A stretch of DNA of 64,000 nt, from assembly GCF_024584705.1 (NCBI RefSeq), contig NZ_CP097384.1, forward strand, positions 248,001-312,000, in the 5' to 3' direction. The DNA comes from Blastopirellula sp. J2-11 (GTDB taxonomy: Bacteria > Planctomycetota > Planctomycetia > Pirellulales > Pirellulaceae). A program made the translations under genes and the position numbers. Below are positions 41,690-50,316 of the stretch, one piece after another (the first letter of the stretch is position 1; each line of letters opens with the position of its first letter). Below the pieces are notes generated by a model, which saw nothing but the letters and a program-made list of their open reading frames with translations, was not told where the DNA came from and made no database searches.

Positions 41690-42187
41690 TTAATTCTCTC
41701 GAACCAACCGCTCACGCATCACAAACAACGCCACCAAAGCGACCGGCAACAGCAGCATCCAGCCGGCCGTCGTCCAATCGCTGTGAGCTTCGGCTGCGGA
41801 GATTTCAAAGTCCAGGTCGGCGGAAGCTTCGCCCACGATGGTCGTGTGAACTTGCCAGACGCCGCTTTCGGGCAGCATCAACTTGGCCGATTGCAGCAGC
41901 TTGTTGGTCGCGGTCGCTTGCGATGCATGTTGCAAGAGGATCTCGCCAGACTCACTCGTTAGTTGGAAATCGATCTGGACATCTTGCACGATTTCGCGAG
42001 CAGAGTTTTGCACCATCACGCTTAGGTCGATGGGGCCGGCTCGCAGCGGCGTCGGCGAAGTGAAAATCGTCACCTGATACGGCCCGATCTCGCGGCGCAG
42101 TTGAACCTTGCCTCCATCGGCCAGCACGACGTTGGCGGCGGCGATGCAGATCGCGAGTGACAGCCATCGCTTACAGGCCGGCGACAT
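41690..42187 (-). CDS. Small exported membrane-anchored protein of the respiratory operon (FixH/YtkA-like)
   Basis: The ATG at 42187 starts a signal peptide (WLSLAICIAAANVVLA). A ~110-residue beta-sandwich-like domain follows (YQVTIFTSPTPLRAGPIDLS, VMVQNSAREIVQDVQIDFQL, GVWQVHTTIVGEASADLDFE), then a C-terminal helix (AGWMLLLPVALVALFVM). The arrangement resembles FixH/YtkA-type proteins that assist oxidase assembly. It is the last gene of the respiratory operon and overlaps the CtaG-FixG fusion gene by 17 bp. Confidence 0.7.
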   Translation of the reverse strand: MSPACKRWLSLAICIAAANVVLADGGKVQLRREIGPYQVTIFTSPTPLRAGPIDLSVMVQNSAREIVQDVQIDFQLTSESGEILLQHASQATATNKLLQSAKLMLPESGVWQVHTTIVGEASADLDFEISAAEAHSDWTTAGWMLLLPVALVALFVMRERLVREN

Positions 42188-44456
42188 AGGCTCCTCGCAT
42201 TTCCATCGGCTGCAGCAATACCCAGACGCAGGCGACAAAGAAGATCACCAAAAAAATCGCCCAAGGCGCGAACGTGCGCAGCACAATTTGTGGGATCGGC
42301 TGTTCGCGTTGGGCGATGCGATAGGCGGCCCACAGCGACATGCAGAGACCGACATCCAGAAACAGCAGCTCTAGCGGCAACAGCCAGGCGATCGATCCAG
42401 CCGTGCAACAACTGCAAACGCCGCCGCCGATCAGAAAGTTGGTCGCCAGGTGATCGTTCGCCATTCGTTGCGTCGCCCAGAGCAGCGAGTCGGCGCTGGT
42501 GAACAGATGAAACGAGTAGTGCGCCAACCACATTCCCAGACCCAGGGGAATGAGTGCAGGCGCGAAACGCATCACCGGGGCGCGCCAGTCTGCGGTCTCT
42601 GCAGACATCGCCAAAGATGCTTTTCCGAGCAACTGCATGAGGAAGAAAGGAGCGGCGAGCAGGCCGAGCAACATTCCCCCGGTGACAATCGGTAAGCGTC
42701 CCCAGCCGATCGCCGCGGTCAGCGTTTCTTCCAGGCTCACCAGCGGCGCCGTCATCCAGGCCGCGTTCAACAGCGCCGCAAACAACAGCACCACGATCAG
42801 CGCCGCCAGATCGATGCGTTGACTATATCGCCCTACGCCGGAGCGAGCGGCGTCGCTCACCAAGTCGACGCCGGGGCGCAACTGCACCAGCGTGATGTTC
42901 TGGTGAGGGCAGGCGTCGGCGCAGTCGAGACAAAACGTGCAGTCGAGATTGCCTTGCTTTTTGGGGACGAACAGCGAGAGTTGGCACCCGGCGATTTGCT
43001 CATTGCCGGCCAGGCAATCGCGCGTGCGACAACCGGCGCAAACATCGGGCGAACGAACAGCGACTTCACTGGGAGAAACCAGCGACTGTACAAAGTTGAA
43101 CTGACCAATCGGGCAAACATATTTGCAGAAGGGCGCCTGGACGAAGAGCAGGTCAAAGAGGAGCGCGACCGCGAAAAATCCGATCACAATCAACGCCGTC
43201 CACGCAGGTCGATCCCACAAAGAGAACGCTTCGTACGCCCAAAAGAAGAGCGCCAACAGCGCGACGGACGGCCATTTGTTTTGCAGCGATTTGGGAAAAC
43301 TGTACTGCAAGTTGAACTTCTTTGCGACGCTGCGCAGCACGGTGAAAGGACAGACGGCGCAAAAGAAATTGCCGCCGACGATCAGCGAGATCACCAGGAT
43401 CGCGCGCCAATGAATCCAGGGAGCCACGCCAGCCAGATTGAGCGCCGAGATCTGCGGACCCAGCAGCCCATCAAGGATGATGAGCGCCGCGAGCGTGAAC
43501 ATGATCCAGCGCAGCGTCAGACGCACAACGCGACGCTCCAGCAGCGGCGCCCAAATCGATGGACGTGGGCCAAGCGGTTGGGGGGACCGGTGCGCAGGCG
43601 TGACCGACCGATATTTGCCGTCACGCTTGGCGATTGCTTTTCCACTCGACATTTGCTCGGCGACGATCCAGAACAACGCGATCACATAGGCGAGCGAGGT
43701 CGGGATCCACATCACGGCGCCGGCCAATGACTGATCGACGAGCGGCGTTATGTTCCACAAGTTGGGCGCAGCGGCGTAATGAGGATAAAGGACGCGATGC
43801 GAGAAAGTCAGGATGCCGGAGAGGATGGTTCCCTGGACGCCTGCGAGAAAGAGATAGGGAACCAACAGCCAGCGCGAGTAGGTCGTTCGCAGGGGAAACG
43901 GCTGCATCACCGGATGCCAAAATAACAGAGACGCCATCAGAAACATCGCATGTTCGACGCGATGCCAAAAGTTGCTTTCCAGCGCCAGTTGATAGCAGTA
44001 CGGCGCATGCCAAATCCAAATCGTCGCCGTGAAGGCAATCCAGGCTACTTGAGGACGAAAGATCCAGGCCAACGCAAGTCGCAGTCGCCGCCAACGCGCG
44101 AAAGGGCGAATCCATTCGTCACGCAACCACTTCGGCAGCCCGATCAGCAGCGGCAGCTCGGGCGCGGCAAGCCAAACCAGCGGCGGCGCAACAATCATCA
44201 GCAGCAGATGCTGCACCATATGAATTTGGAGGGAGAACGGGGCCAGCGCATCGAGCGGCGATTGCAGCGCGACGAAGATCGTCAGCAGCGAAGCGAAGAA
44301 GGCGCCAAGTCGCCAAGGGGGAAAGCGACTCGAACCGCGCTGGCGCAGGCTGCGCCAGCCGCGAAAGTAGATCCAGCCGCTAACGACGAGCGCGAAGAGG
44401 ATGCTCGGCGAAAATTGCCAGGAGCTGCTGATCGCACTCAGAAAGTCGGCGTTCAC
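42171..44456 (-). CDS. CtaG-FixG-like fusion: oxidase assembly domain plus 4Fe-4S membrane domain
   Basis: The GTG at 44456 overlaps the cytochrome b stop (GTGA), fixing the start and giving 761 residues. The N-terminal half is a CtaG (caa3-type) multi-helix domain with the conserved HMVQHLLLMIVAPPLVWLAA, ATIWIWHAPYCYQLALES and LLFWHPVMQPFP. The C-terminal half resembles NapH/FixG-type ferredoxin membrane proteins: FFCAVCPFTVLR, CKYVCPIGQFNF, a four-Cys cluster DVCAGCRTRDC and CTFCLDCADACPHQN. CtaG helps insert copper into oxidase; the Fe-S part suggests electron transfer coupled to this. The fusion is not usual in other phyla. Eighth gene of the operon. Confidence 0.85.
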   Translation of the reverse strand: MNADFLSAISSSWQFSPSILFALVVSGWIYFRGWRSLRQRGSSRFPPWRLGAFFASLLTIFVALQSPLDALAPFSLQIHMVQHLLLMIVAPPLVWLAAPELPLLIGLPKWLRDEWIRPFARWRRLRLALAWIFRPQVAWIAFTATIWIWHAPYCYQLALESNFWHRVEHAMFLMASLLFWHPVMQPFPLRTTYSRWLLVPYLFLAGVQGTILSGILTFSHRVLYPHYAAAPNLWNITPLVDQSLAGAVMWIPTSLAYVIALFWIVAEQMSSGKAIAKRDGKYRSVTPAHRSPQPLGPRPSIWAPLLERRVVRLTLRWIMFTLAALIILDGLLGPQISALNLAGVAPWIHWRAILVISLIVGGNFFCAVCPFTVLRSVAKKFNLQYSFPKSLQNKWPSVALLALFFWAYEAFSLWDRPAWTALIVIGFFAVALLFDLLFVQAPFCKYVCPIGQFNFVQSLVSPSEVAVRSPDVCAGCRTRDCLAGNEQIAGCQLSLFVPKKQGNLDCTFCLDCADACPHQNITLVQLRPGVDLVSDAARSGVGRYSQRIDLAALIVVLLFAALLNAAWMTAPLVSLEETLTAAIGWGRLPIVTGGMLLGLLAAPFFLMQLLGKASLAMSAETADWRAPVMRFAPALIPLGLGMWLAHYSFHLFTSADSLLWATQRMANDHLATNFLIGGGVCSCCTAGSIAWLLPLELLFLDVGLCMSLWAAYRIAQREQPIPQIVLRTFAPWAIFLVIFFVACVWVLLQPMEMRGAYVAGL

Positions 44457-45937
44457 GGCGCATCTGTGGGGGCGGCGACCAGAGACTCGGCGGCGGCCGA
44501 CGGAACCGCCGCCGGGGGAATTCCTGCGGGTCGCAACTTGACCAAAAACGCGACCAACGCGGTGACTTCGGCGCTGTTCATTTGTTGGGCGTAGGCCGGC
44601 ATGTTGCCGCCTCCTTGCACTACCTGGCGAACCATCGCCTCGGGATTCATCCGAATGCCGACTTCCGTCAGATCGGGACCACGTTTGCCGCCGGCGCCTT
44701 CCAGCGCATGGCAGTTGCGGCAACATTTGTTTTGAAAGACGACGGCGCCTTGCAACTCGAGCGGGGTCAGTTTTTCGACGATCCCGTCCGGAACCGGCGT
44801 ACTGCTCCAGGCTTCCATGTCGGGCGACCAGGGAGAGGTCGCTCCATACCAACCCAGAACCATCAACGTGACAAAGGTCACCAACACGACCAACACCGCG
44901 ACCGGACGACGGCGAGCGCTTCGCTCTCCGGAACCGGCTACAAACGGAACTGCCGCCAGCGCCAAGATCCCGATCACCGGTAGTCCCAGCATCAGGAACG
45001 TCTCCATCGACGGCGGCGAGAGGGCGGCCATCGCGAAGACCGGCAGAAAGTACCAGTCCGGGCGCGGCTCGGCATGAATCAACGTGGGATCGGGGATTTC
45101 GCCAGGCCCTTTGGGACCAAAGATCACCGCCAGACCGACCACGATCAGGACGGCCATCGCACACGCGACGCCGTCGCGATAGAGCGCGTGCGGGAAGAAG
45201 GGAATCCCTTTTTCGAGCAGCTTTTCGTATTCTTCGTCATAGGTCGCTTTGTCGACCGGCTCACCAGGAGTGGGCGGTTCTGAGATGCCGCGTTTTACGA
45301 CTAAGTACAAGTGAACGACTAGCAAGCCGATCAAAAGGCCCGGCAAGATGAAGACGTGGAGCGTGAAGAATCGGCTGAGCGTTTCGCTGCCGATATACTC
45401 GCCTCCTAAGATCAAATGGACGATCGACGGACCGGCCAGTGGAACGCGGCCGGCGGCGGAAACCGCGACGCTGACGCCCCAGTACGAGTCGCCGTCGTAG
45501 CGCAACACTTGTCCGGTAAACGCCAGCACGAGCGTGGTCGTCAGCAGCCCGACGCCGACAAGCCAAGTCAATTCGCGAGGGTACTTGAACGCGCCCATTA
45601 AAAAGACCTGCGTCATGTGCACCATCAGCATCACGACCATGCCGGTCGCCGACCAATAGTGAATCGCACGTAACAGCCAACCGAACGGCGCTTCGTAGTT
45701 CAGATATTCGAGGCTCGCGTAAGCGTCGGCCGCCGTGGGTTGATAGATCATCGCCAGGCAGACGCCGGTGACGATTTGCAGCATCAGCAGCGTCAGGGTC
45801 ATGCTGCCAAAGACGTACATCCATCCGATCGGCTTGGCCAACGCCGCCGGCACCGGATGACGCATTACGGGCCAGATCGAATCGCGCAGCTCGAGCCGAT
45901 GTTCGAGCCAGTCCCAGACTTGCTTGATCGTTTTCAT
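44453..45937 (-). CDS. Cytochrome b with C-terminal cytochrome c domain
   Basis: The 494-residue protein begins with a cytochrome b core. Haem-ligand helices are seen in LRAIHYWSATGMVVMLMVHM and FFTLHVFILPGLLIGLLVVH, the quinol-site type motif appears as PRPDWYFLPVF (PxW/PEWYF-like), and a subunit-IV-like part follows. The C-terminal ~100 residues carry a CxxCH haem c site (CCRNCHALEG) and MPAYAQQM with the likely Met ligand. With the Rieske and dihaem c genes it forms a quinol oxidising complex (bc/b6c-like) in the membrane. It overlaps its downstream neighbour by 4 bp. Confidence 0.93.
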   Translation of the reverse strand: MKTIKQVWDWLEHRLELRDSIWPVMRHPVPAALAKPIGWMYVFGSMTLTLLMLQIVTGVCLAMIYQPTAADAYASLEYLNYEAPFGWLLRAIHYWSATGMVVMLMVHMTQVFLMGAFKYPRELTWLVGVGLLTTTLVLAFTGQVLRYDGDSYWGVSVAVSAAGRVPLAGPSIVHLILGGEYIGSETLSRFFTLHVFILPGLLIGLLVVHLYLVVKRGISEPPTPGEPVDKATYDEEYEKLLEKGIPFFPHALYRDGVACAMAVLIVVGLAVIFGPKGPGEIPDPTLIHAEPRPDWYFLPVFAMAALSPPSMETFLMLGLPVIGILALAAVPFVAGSGERSARRRPVAVLVVLVTFVTLMVLGWYGATSPWSPDMEAWSSTPVPDGIVEKLTPLELQGAVVFQNKCCRNCHALEGAGGKRGPDLTEVGIRMNPEAMVRQVVQGGGNMPAYAQQMNSAEVTALVAFLVKLRPAGIPPAAVPSAAAESLVAAPTDAP

Positions 45938-45949
45938 GCGGATGCTGCG

Positions 45950-46468
45950 TTAACCGGGTTGCTGAAGCGTGGGCAGGTGTCCTAGCTTTACCAGCAAGGC
46001 GCCTTTTTCCAGGCGATGTTCATATTGAAATAGTCCCCGCGGCGGCGGACCCGATGCGTGCGACCCATCTTCGTAATAGACGCCGCCGTGACAGGGGCAC
46101 ATAAATAGTCCGGCGTCGGCCAGCCAATTGACCGGACAGCCAAGGTGCGTGCAGTTGATCGCAAATATCTGGAACTTCTCTTCGTCGGCGCGGCGGACAT
46201 AGACGGCGATCTTGCCGGCGTCCCCATCTCCCAGGCTATGCAGCGGGTTTTCTAGATCGATCAGGCGCGTCTGGCCAATCGGAAACTGCTCGACCTTGCC
46301 GGCGGAAGTCCATTGGTCTTCGCGCTTGCGCAGTGGGCCCAGTAGAAAGCCGACAATCGGTACGCCGGCCGCCGCCGTGGCTAAGGCGCCTAAGACAATG
46401 GCGCTCCATTGCAACAGACCGCGACGTTCTTCGTCGGGCGAATCAGAAGTGGATGGCGAATGCGTCAT
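45950..46468 (-). CDS. Rieske 2Fe-2S protein
   Basis: The ATG at 46468 precedes an N-terminal anchor (LLQWSAIVLGALATAAAGVP). The cluster-binding motifs are CTHLGC and CPCHGG with the usual spacing. The end is GALLVKLGHLPTLQQPG. It passes electrons from quinol to the c-type cytochromes. It lies between the dihaem cytochrome c and cytochrome b genes (12 bp upstream of the latter). Confidence 0.95.
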   Translation of the reverse strand: MTHSPSTSDSPDEERRGLLQWSAIVLGALATAAAGVPIVGFLLGPLRKREDQWTSAGKVEQFPIGQTRLIDLENPLHSLGDGDAGKIAVYVRRADEEKFQIFAINCTHLGCPVNWLADAGLFMCPCHGGVYYEDGSHASGPPPRGLFQYEHRLEKGALLVKLGHLPTLQQPG

Positions 46469-46484
46469 GATCAAATCGATAGGT

Positions 46485-47219
46485 TTATTGGGTTTCGTCC
46501 GCCGGGAGAGCGGCGATCTTTGTCGGTTGTTGCAGCGTGCGAACGTAGGCGGCGATGTCGGAAATCTCTTGAGACGTCAACGCTTCGCCGGTGTGCGATT
46601 TTTTGCCAAGCGTCACATAATCGGGCATCTTCAAGTCGGGCCGTCCAGTGATGATCAACCGCCGCAGCACGATGTCGCTCATCAACTTGGCCAGCGCCGG
46701 CTCGTTCAACGGACCAGCACCGTCGCCAACGCCGTGACATTTGGCGCAGGAGGTTTCAAAGAGCTCTTTGCCGGTTGTGACGTTGGCGTCTTTCAGCCCA
46801 GCCGGATCAGCGGCCGAAACTTGATACGGCGGCAGCTTGTTGGTCGGCGTGCTGGCGGGTTTCCAAGTTTCGCGAATTCCTGTAACCAGAATCTGCACCT
46901 GGTCGGTCGTCAGCGAGCCCCCTTGTTCCTGCTCAAACGCCGGCATCAATGTCCCTGACCGACCATTGGCGATCGTTTCTCGCAATTGATCATCGCTGAC
47001 GATCGCTTGGAACAACGGATCGGCCAGCGGCGGCGCCGGGCCAAGATCTCCGGCGGCGCCATGACAGCCAGAACAGTTTTGTTGGAACAGCACCTGGAAA
47101 TCGGTGATGTCATCCGGTCGCACAAAACGGTCGGCCGGATCCGGCTTGCCGCAGCCGATCGACATTGCTGCGAGCAGCAGTGTGGTGGCGACCATCGCGT
47201 TGACGTTAGTTGTTCGCAT
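46485..47219 (-). CDS. Dihaem cytochrome c
   Basis: A signal sequence ending in AAMSIGC suggests a lipoprotein, although the lipobox is not perfect. Two cytochrome c domains follow, with CSGCHGAAG and CAKCHGVGDG as haem sites and MPAFEQ and MPDYV as probable Met ligands. This would carry electrons from the Rieske/cytochrome b complex toward the caa3 oxidase in the periplasm. The gene overlaps its upstream neighbour by 14 bp. Confidence 0.92.
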   Translation of the reverse strand: MRTTNVNAMVATTLLLAAMSIGCGKPDPADRFVRPDDITDFQVLFQQNCSGCHGAAGDLGPAPPLADPLFQAIVSDDQLRETIANGRSGTLMPAFEQEQGGSLTTDQVQILVTGIRETWKPASTPTNKLPPYQVSAADPAGLKDANVTTGKELFETSCAKCHGVGDGAGPLNEPALAKLMSDIVLRRLIITGRPDLKMPDYVTLGKKSHTGEALTSQEISDIAAYVRTLQQPTKIAALPADETQ

Positions 47220-48036
47220 CGCGCGGCTCCTCTTCGCTGGCAGGCGACAGACTTTGGGCCGAGATTTTTTCGGACCGCACGACGACCAATCCCATCACGA
47301 TCCCAAACGCAAACTGCGACGCGATAAACCAGGGCCAACTGACATAGTCGCTCATGACCGGATTGAGCACGCCCATGAAGCTGTAGATGCCGGCGGACCA
47401 TAGCAACGGCCCCACGACTCCGCCCCAAAACACCGGCGAGTTGGGGAGCGTCGGCAGCAGCACGCCGAAGAAGAGTCCTACCAACAGCGAGGTGACCAGG
47501 TGCAGCACGATGCCGACCAGCAGCGCCGCCAGACTAAACTGGCTGAGTTCTACCGCCGTGTCATCGGCGAAATGGGGGAGGATCATCGCCGCGAGCAAGT
47601 TGATCGGATACCACAAGCCGCGCCCGCTGAACAAGCCATAGAGCGTTGCGACGATCGCCATTACGGCGCCGCCGGCCAGGCCCCCTTTGACGCCGGCCGA
47701 ATAAGGATGAACCTTTTCGGGAAGCTCTAGGCGTTGACCCGGAGTCGGCGAGAGAACCCTTTTGTGCGAAGGACGAATCGATTTCGCGCGTCGCTCCGGC
47801 GCGACCAAGGGTTCTTCGACTTCGGCTTCGTCGGTCAGCAATTGTCCGAACCAGCCGAACAACGCGGTGAAGACGATTCCTAGTCCGACGATCGAAAAGA
47901 TCAAGTTGGTTGGAATCCCAATCGCCATCAGACCGACTCCTGACGCCAGCACCATCGGCCAGGCGGTCGAGCGCGGCATGACGATCGCTTCGTCATGATG
48001 CGGCGGCGGATCAGGATTGGCAGGCAAGTCAGACAT
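47206..48036 (-). CDS. Conserved membrane protein of the respiratory operon, unknown role
   Basis: The 276 residues have about six predicted helices, including WPMVLASGVGLMAIGI, FSIVGLGIVFTALFGWFG, GGAVMAIVATLYGLF and LVTSLLVGLFFGVLLP. A basic, disordered loop between the first pair and the rest (RAKSIRPSHKRVL) would be cytoplasmic. No motif of oxidase subunit IV or known assembly factors is recognisable. Placement between subunit III and the dihaem cytochrome c, with a 9-bp gap on one side and a 14-bp overlap on the other, ties it to the complex. Confidence 0.82.
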   Translation of the reverse strand: MSDLPANPDPPPHHDEAIVMPRSTAWPMVLASGVGLMAIGIPTNLIFSIVGLGIVFTALFGWFGQLLTDEAEVEEPLVAPERRAKSIRPSHKRVLSPTPGQRLELPEKVHPYSAGVKGGLAGGAVMAIVATLYGLFSGRGLWYPINLLAAMILPHFADDTAVELSQFSLAALLVGIVLHLVTSLLVGLFFGVLLPTLPNSPVFWGGVVGPLLWSAGIYSFMGVLNPVMSDYVSWPWFIASQFAFGIVMGLVVVRSEKISAQSLSPASEEEPRDANN

Positions 48037-48045
48037 GGTTGCTCG

Positions 48046-48657
48046 TTACGTTCCCATCCAATAAACGACCCCGAAAATCACAATCCAAACGGCGTCGACA
48101 AAATGCCAATACCAAGAGACAAGCTCCGTCGCTTCGCTCTGGGCGCTCAAGCGACCGGCGCGCTCGAGACAGGTGATGACGGTCAGCAGCACCAGTCCCA
48201 GCGTGACGTGAAACGCGTGAAAGCCGATCAACGTATAGAATGTCGTGCCAAACAGATTGCGGCCGATCGTTAGTCCGTCTTGATAAATCAGCTCTTCCCA
48301 CTCGTAAGCGGTGCCGACCAAAAACAGCGCGCCGAGCGCGATCGTGACGAACATCCAGACGCTGAAACCGCTCAGGCTCTTCGCTTTCCGCGCGTTCATC
48401 GCCAGCATGATCGTGCCGCTGCTCCCTAGCAGAAAGGCGCTGTTGATCACGGCTCGCGTCAGACTAAGCGACTCGGCCGGCGTGGGGCCAGTCTGATCTT
48501 CTCCTAAGTAAATCAAATAGGCGACGACCAGCGTGCTGAAGAACGCCGCTTCGGAGCACAGGAATGTCGCCATGCCGACCTGCGCAGGGGAAAGCGGGAA
48601 TTCGCTTTCGACCGGCGGCGGTATCGGAATTGATTCTTCGCTGCTGGGCTTATTCAT
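48046..48657 (-). CDS. ctaE: Cytochrome c oxidase subunit III
   Basis: The 203-residue, five-helix protein shows GMATFLCSEAAFFSTLVVAY in helix I and GFHAFHVTLGLVLLTVITCL, with HFVDAVWIVIFGVVY at the end. This short form (without helices I-II of the seven-helix type) is usual in caa3 oxidases. It overlaps the subunit I gene by 8 bp, so the two are translationally coupled. Confidence 0.95.
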   Translation of the reverse strand: MNKPSSEESIPIPPPVESEFPLSPAQVGMATFLCSEAAFFSTLVVAYLIYLGEDQTGPTPAESLSLTRAVINSAFLLGSSGTIMLAMNARKAKSLSGFSVWMFVTIALGALFLVGTAYEWEELIYQDGLTIGRNLFGTTFYTLIGFHAFHVTLGLVLLTVITCLERAGRLSAQSEATELVSWYWHFVDAVWIVIFGVVYWMGT

Positions 48658-50314
48658 ATTTCCAGTCCGGATCTTCCGGATGTTTCAGATCCCATAGCGG
48701 TCGCCGGCTGCGTACCGTGGGGATTTGTTCAAAGTTATAAGACGCCGGCGGGCTGCTGGTCGCCCATTCCAGGGTCCAAGCGTCCCACGGATCATCGCCG
48801 GCCTTCTTGCCTGACCGCAGCGAGAGAACCAGGTTGATAAAGAAGATCAGGAAGCCGATCCCCATGATAAAGGCGCCAACCGTCGAAAGTTGATTCCAAA
48901 AATCCCAACCTTGGCCTGCTTCATAGGTGTACACGCGCCGCGGCATGCCCATGATGCCGGCGATGTGCATCGGCCCAAACAGCAAATTGAATCCAATAAA
49001 CAGCAGCCAAAAATGCCAGGCGCCCAGCGTCTCGCTGAGCATCTTGCCGGTCGCTTTCGGGAACCAGTAATAGCAGCCTCCCATCAGCGCGAATAGACTT
49101 CCGCCGAACAGCACATAGTGAAAGTGCGCGACCAAAAAGTAGCTGTCCGAAACTTGCCAGTCGACGGGGACCGTCGCCAACATGATGCCGGTCAATCCGC
49201 CGATCAAAAACATGCCGAGAAAACCGAGTGCGAACAACATCGGCGTCCGTAGCTGTAGTCGTCCGCCGTAGAGCGTCGCGGTCCAGTTGAAAATTTTGAT
49301 GCCGGTCGGCACCGCGATCAAAAAGCTGGCGGCCGAAAAGAACGCATCCAAGCGATCGTCGAGCCCGACCGTAAACATGTGATGCGCCCAAACGCCCAAG
49401 CTGATAAAGCCAATCGCCGCAGTCGCGGCCGCCATCGATGCGTAGCCGAAGATTACTTTACGCGAAAAGACCGGCACGATTTCGGAGATGATCCCGAACG
49501 CCGGCAACGCCATGATATAGACCTCGGGATGCCCGAAGAACCAAAACAAGTGCTGCCATAACAGCGCCGATCCGCCAGCCTGAGTATCAAAAAAGTGGGC
49601 GCCGGCGTAACGATCCAACAGCAGCATGATCTGCGCCGCTGTGAGCGGAGGAAATGCGACGATAATCAGCCCGGCGTCGACCAGCATCATCCAGACGAAC
49701 AGCGGAACCTGATTCAGCTTCATCCCTGGCGCTCGCATCGTCAGGATGGTGGCGATCAGGTTGACCGCAAAGGTCAGCGTGCCGACGCCGCTGACCAGCG
49801 TTCCCAAAATCCAATAGTCGACGCTGCCGCCGCGCGCGTAGGCAGGCGAAGTGAGCGGAGCGTAAGCGAACCAACCAACGTCGGGCGCCGAGCCAAGTCC
49901 ATACAGCGCATCGCCGGTAAAGTAGCTGGTGTACAGGATGCACCCGCCGAAGAGGGCCAACCAAAAGCCAAGTGCGTTCAAACGTGGAAAAGCGACGTCG
50001 CGGCAGCCGATCATCAGCGGCACCAGATAGTTGGCGAAGCCGGAAAGCATCGGCATCACAACGAAGAAGATCATCGTCGTGCCGTGCATCGTAAACAGCT
50101 GGTTGAACGTATCGGGGCCGATCAGCGTGTTATTGGGCGCCCACAGCTGCAAACGAATGAGGAGCGCCTCGACGCCGCCGACCACCAAAAAGAAAAGGCT
50201 CATCAAGATGTACAGAATGCCGATCCGCTTGTGATCGACCGTCGTCACCCAACCATGCAGTTGCGTCACCAGCGGCGAGGCCGCGCTCGATTGTTCTGTT
50301 TCGGCGATCGCCAT
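48650..50314 (-). CDS. ctaD: Cytochrome c oxidase subunit I
   Basis: The 554-residue catalytic subunit carries haem and copper ligands in FTMHGTTMIFFVVMP, the CuB/Tyr-His motif WFFGHPEVYIMALPAFG, ISLGVWAHHMFTVGLDDR and VAHFHYVLFGGS. The HPEVY glutamate and the tyrosine of the proton-channel type point to an A-family haem-copper oxidase. It reduces oxygen to water and pumps protons. It starts 2 bp after the subunit II stop. Confidence 0.97.
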   Translation of the reverse strand: MAIAETEQSSAASPLVTQLHGWVTTVDHKRIGILYILMSLFFLVVGGVEALLIRLQLWAPNNTLIGPDTFNQLFTMHGTTMIFFVVMPMLSGFANYLVPLMIGCRDVAFPRLNALGFWLALFGGCILYTSYFTGDALYGLGSAPDVGWFAYAPLTSPAYARGGSVDYWILGTLVSGVGTLTFAVNLIATILTMRAPGMKLNQVPLFVWMMLVDAGLIIVAFPPLTAAQIMLLLDRYAGAHFFDTQAGGSALLWQHLFWFFGHPEVYIMALPAFGIISEIVPVFSRKVIFGYASMAAATAAIGFISLGVWAHHMFTVGLDDRLDAFFSAASFLIAVPTGIKIFNWTATLYGGRLQLRTPMLFALGFLGMFLIGGLTGIMLATVPVDWQVSDSYFLVAHFHYVLFGGSLFALMGGCYYWFPKATGKMLSETLGAWHFWLLFIGFNLLFGPMHIAGIMGMPRRVYTYEAGQGWDFWNQLSTVGAFIMGIGFLIFFINLVLSLRSGKKAGDDPWDAWTLEWATSSPPASYNFEQIPTVRSRRPLWDLKHPEDPDWKYE

Positions 50315-50316
50315 GG

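Noticed and set aside
44457-45164. Upstream extension of the CtaG-FixG frame giving a 997-residue protein
   Set aside because: This stretch overlaps the cytochrome b gene in another frame and its translation is Arg/Gly-rich nonsense. The GTG at 44456 with GTGA overlap is the natural start.
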